A DNA stretch of 7,724 nt from positions 1-7,724 of the forward strand of contig JAFUGB010000275.1 in the NCBI GenBank assembly GCA_017469605.1, read 5' to 3'. Below the pieces are notes generated by a model, which saw only the letters and a program-made list of their open reading frames with translations, was not told where the DNA came from and made no database searches. The position numbers and the translations under genes were made by a program. The DNA is from Clostridia bacterium (GTDB lineage Bacteria > Bacillota > Clostridia > Christensenellales > Aristaeellaceae). This document shows, piece after piece, positions 7,439 through 7,724 of the stretch. The number at the start of each line of letters is the position of its first letter. The first letter of the stretch is position 1.

Positions 7439-7461
7439 TATATTGCGCATAGGGCAATATA
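7439..7461. repeat. 8-bp perfect inverted repeat near the possible -10
   Basis: TATATTGC (7439-7446) and GCAATATA (7454-7461) are perfectly complementary around a 7-base loop. It lies about 90 bases upstream of the first gene and covers the only promoter-like TATATT on the minus strand, so it could be an operator or an RNA hairpin at the start of the leader. Confidence 0.4.
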
Positions 7462-7508
7462 AAGGTGTAGATTTCTTATTGAAGCAAATTGACGCTTCTG
7501 ATTGTCGC

Positions 7509-7557
7509 TAAAATTAACAAAAGCCTCCAATTTTGAAAAGAATTTCAAATCGGAAGC
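7509..7557 (-). terminator. Intrinsic terminator-like hairpin in the leader
   Basis: Read on the minus strand, GCTTCCGATTTGAAA (7557-7543) can pair with TTTCAAAATTGGAGGC (7538-7523), making a stem of about 15 pairs with two G-U pairs and one bulged base, closed by a 4-base loop. It is followed by the T-rich TTTTGTTAATTTT. The T-tract is on the minus-strand side only, so it acts on transcription running toward the operon. It either ends an upstream transcript or attenuates read-through into the aminotransferase gene. Confidence 0.6.
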
Positions 7558-7583
7558 CTGATTATGTTACGAAATTAGAAAAG

Positions 7584-7608
7584 ATTTTCACTATCAATCC
7601 GTGAAAAT
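7584..7608. repeat. 8-bp perfect inverted repeat
   Basis: ATTTTCAC (7584-7591) and GTGAAAAT (7601-7608) are perfect complements around a 9-base spacer. The site sits just upstream of the terminator-like hairpin. Size and spacing suit either a dimeric-regulator operator or a weak RNA hairpin. Confidence 0.4.
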
Positions 7609-7646
7609 ATTCAAAATTCCGCGTTTTTATTTACTCAAGCCATAAT

Positions 7647-7724
7647 CTATAAATGTACGCTTTTATTAGCGTGATCGTTTTTCCTCAACTTTTTACACCA
7701 GTTGAAAAAAGTTGCCTCGCATAT
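7647..7724 (-). CDS. C-terminal tail of an upstream frame, possibly a transposase accessory-protein remnant
   Basis: A frame open from the window edge gives 25 codons before a TAG at 7649-7647. It includes CEATFFNWCKKLRKN, which recalls the helix-turn-helix end of small transposase OrfA/TnpA proteins (the (S/C)-x-A-T-F-x-x-W-x-K-K pattern seen in IS3 and IS66 relatives). No partner transposase gene follows before the operon, so if real it would be an insertion-sequence remnant or a stand-alone end. The fragment is short enough that chance is possible. Confidence 0.3.
   Translation of the reverse strand: MCEATFFNWCKKLRKNDHANKSVHL
7657..7672. repeat. Short 5-bp inverted repeat
   Basis: ACGCT (7657-7661) and AGCGT (7668-7672) are complementary around a 6-base AT-only loop. 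At this length it may be chance. It falls inside the partial upstream reading frame. Confidence 0.2.
7686..7714. repeat. 9-bp AT-rich inverted repeat
   Basis: CAACTTTTT (7686-7694) and AAAAAGTTG (7706-7714) are perfect complements with an 11-base spacer. No T-tract follows on either strand, so it is not a clear terminator. It lies inside the partial upstream reading frame. Confidence 0.35.

Larger units (their letters stand above)
7352..7724. other. AT-rich leader region of the operon
   Basis: These 373 bases lack a convincing complete gene and are visibly richer in A and T than the genes. They hold the C-terminal tail of an upstream frame, four short inverted repeats and a terminator-like hairpin (each listed separately), plus the ribosome binding site of the aminotransferase. 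The only promoter-like element between the hairpin and the first gene is a TATATT (-10-like) at 7461-7456 on the minus strand, without a good -35 at normal distance. I could not place the operon promoter with confidence. Confidence 0.6.

Noticed and set aside
7311..7511. Plus-strand 66-codon frame in the leader
   Set aside because: It overlaps the start of the aminotransferase gene and spans the leader inverted repeat. No family is recognisable and its composition is unremarkable, so coding is not supported.
7561..7608. Promoter with CATAAT (-10-like) at 7566-7561 on the minus strand
   Set aside because: The best -35-like hexamer (GTGAAA) is 19 bases away and weak. Transcription would begin inside the terminator hairpin, so the arrangement makes little sense.
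1..7724. CRISPR array, tRNA, rRNA, phage or toxin-antitoxin elements
   Set aside because: I saw no regularly spaced direct repeats, no cloverleaf-like sequences, and no phage or toxin-antitoxin protein motifs in any frame.

Overview
The window reads as part of a surface-polysaccharide (capsule/exopolysaccharide or glycoconjugate) biosynthesis operon, all on the minus strand. It looks like a low- to mid-GC Gram-positive, Clostridia-like Bacillota. That view rests on purine-rich Shine-Dalgarno sites before every gene, an AT-rich leader with a U-tailed hairpin, and enzymes resembling EpsN and EpsL of Bacillus exopolysaccharide operons. The organism is an inference; no rRNA or tRNA is present to confirm it.

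Layout in transcription order (right to left). From 7724 to 7352 there is an AT-rich leader without a convincing complete gene. It holds a 25-codon tail of some upstream reading frame, several short inverted repeats and one intrinsic-terminator-like hairpin. Six genes follow, spaced tightly: an EpsN/PglE-type sugar aminotransferase (7351-6083); an ATP-grasp ligase (6067-4994); a two-domain protein joining a PglC-type phosphoglycosyl transferase to a PLP-fold aminotransferase-like domain (4954-3164); a second, different ATP-grasp ligase (3167-1869, overlapping by ATGA); a family 2 glycosyltransferase (1822-710); and the N-terminal 212 codons of a multi-pass membrane protein that looks like an O-antigen/capsule polymerase (637 to the window edge).

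Proposed working order: the aminotransferase makes a UDP-4-amino sugar, and the PglC-type domain loads a phospho-sugar onto undecaprenyl phosphate. The glycosyltransferase extends the chain, and the polymerase joins repeat units outside the membrane. No PglD/EpsM-type acetyltransferase is present in this window. The two ATP-grasp genes sit where such a modifier might be expected, so I infer that the amino sugar is acylated with an amino acid or other carboxylate through an amide bond. That chemistry is not proven here.

The most unusual points are these: the PGT-PLP-fold fusion keeps a near-perfect internal ribosome binding site and start codon exactly at the domain junction; two dissimilar ATP-grasp ligases flank the fusion, each with a non-standard residue at a normally conserved position; and two PLP-fold domains of different subfamilies occur in one operon.
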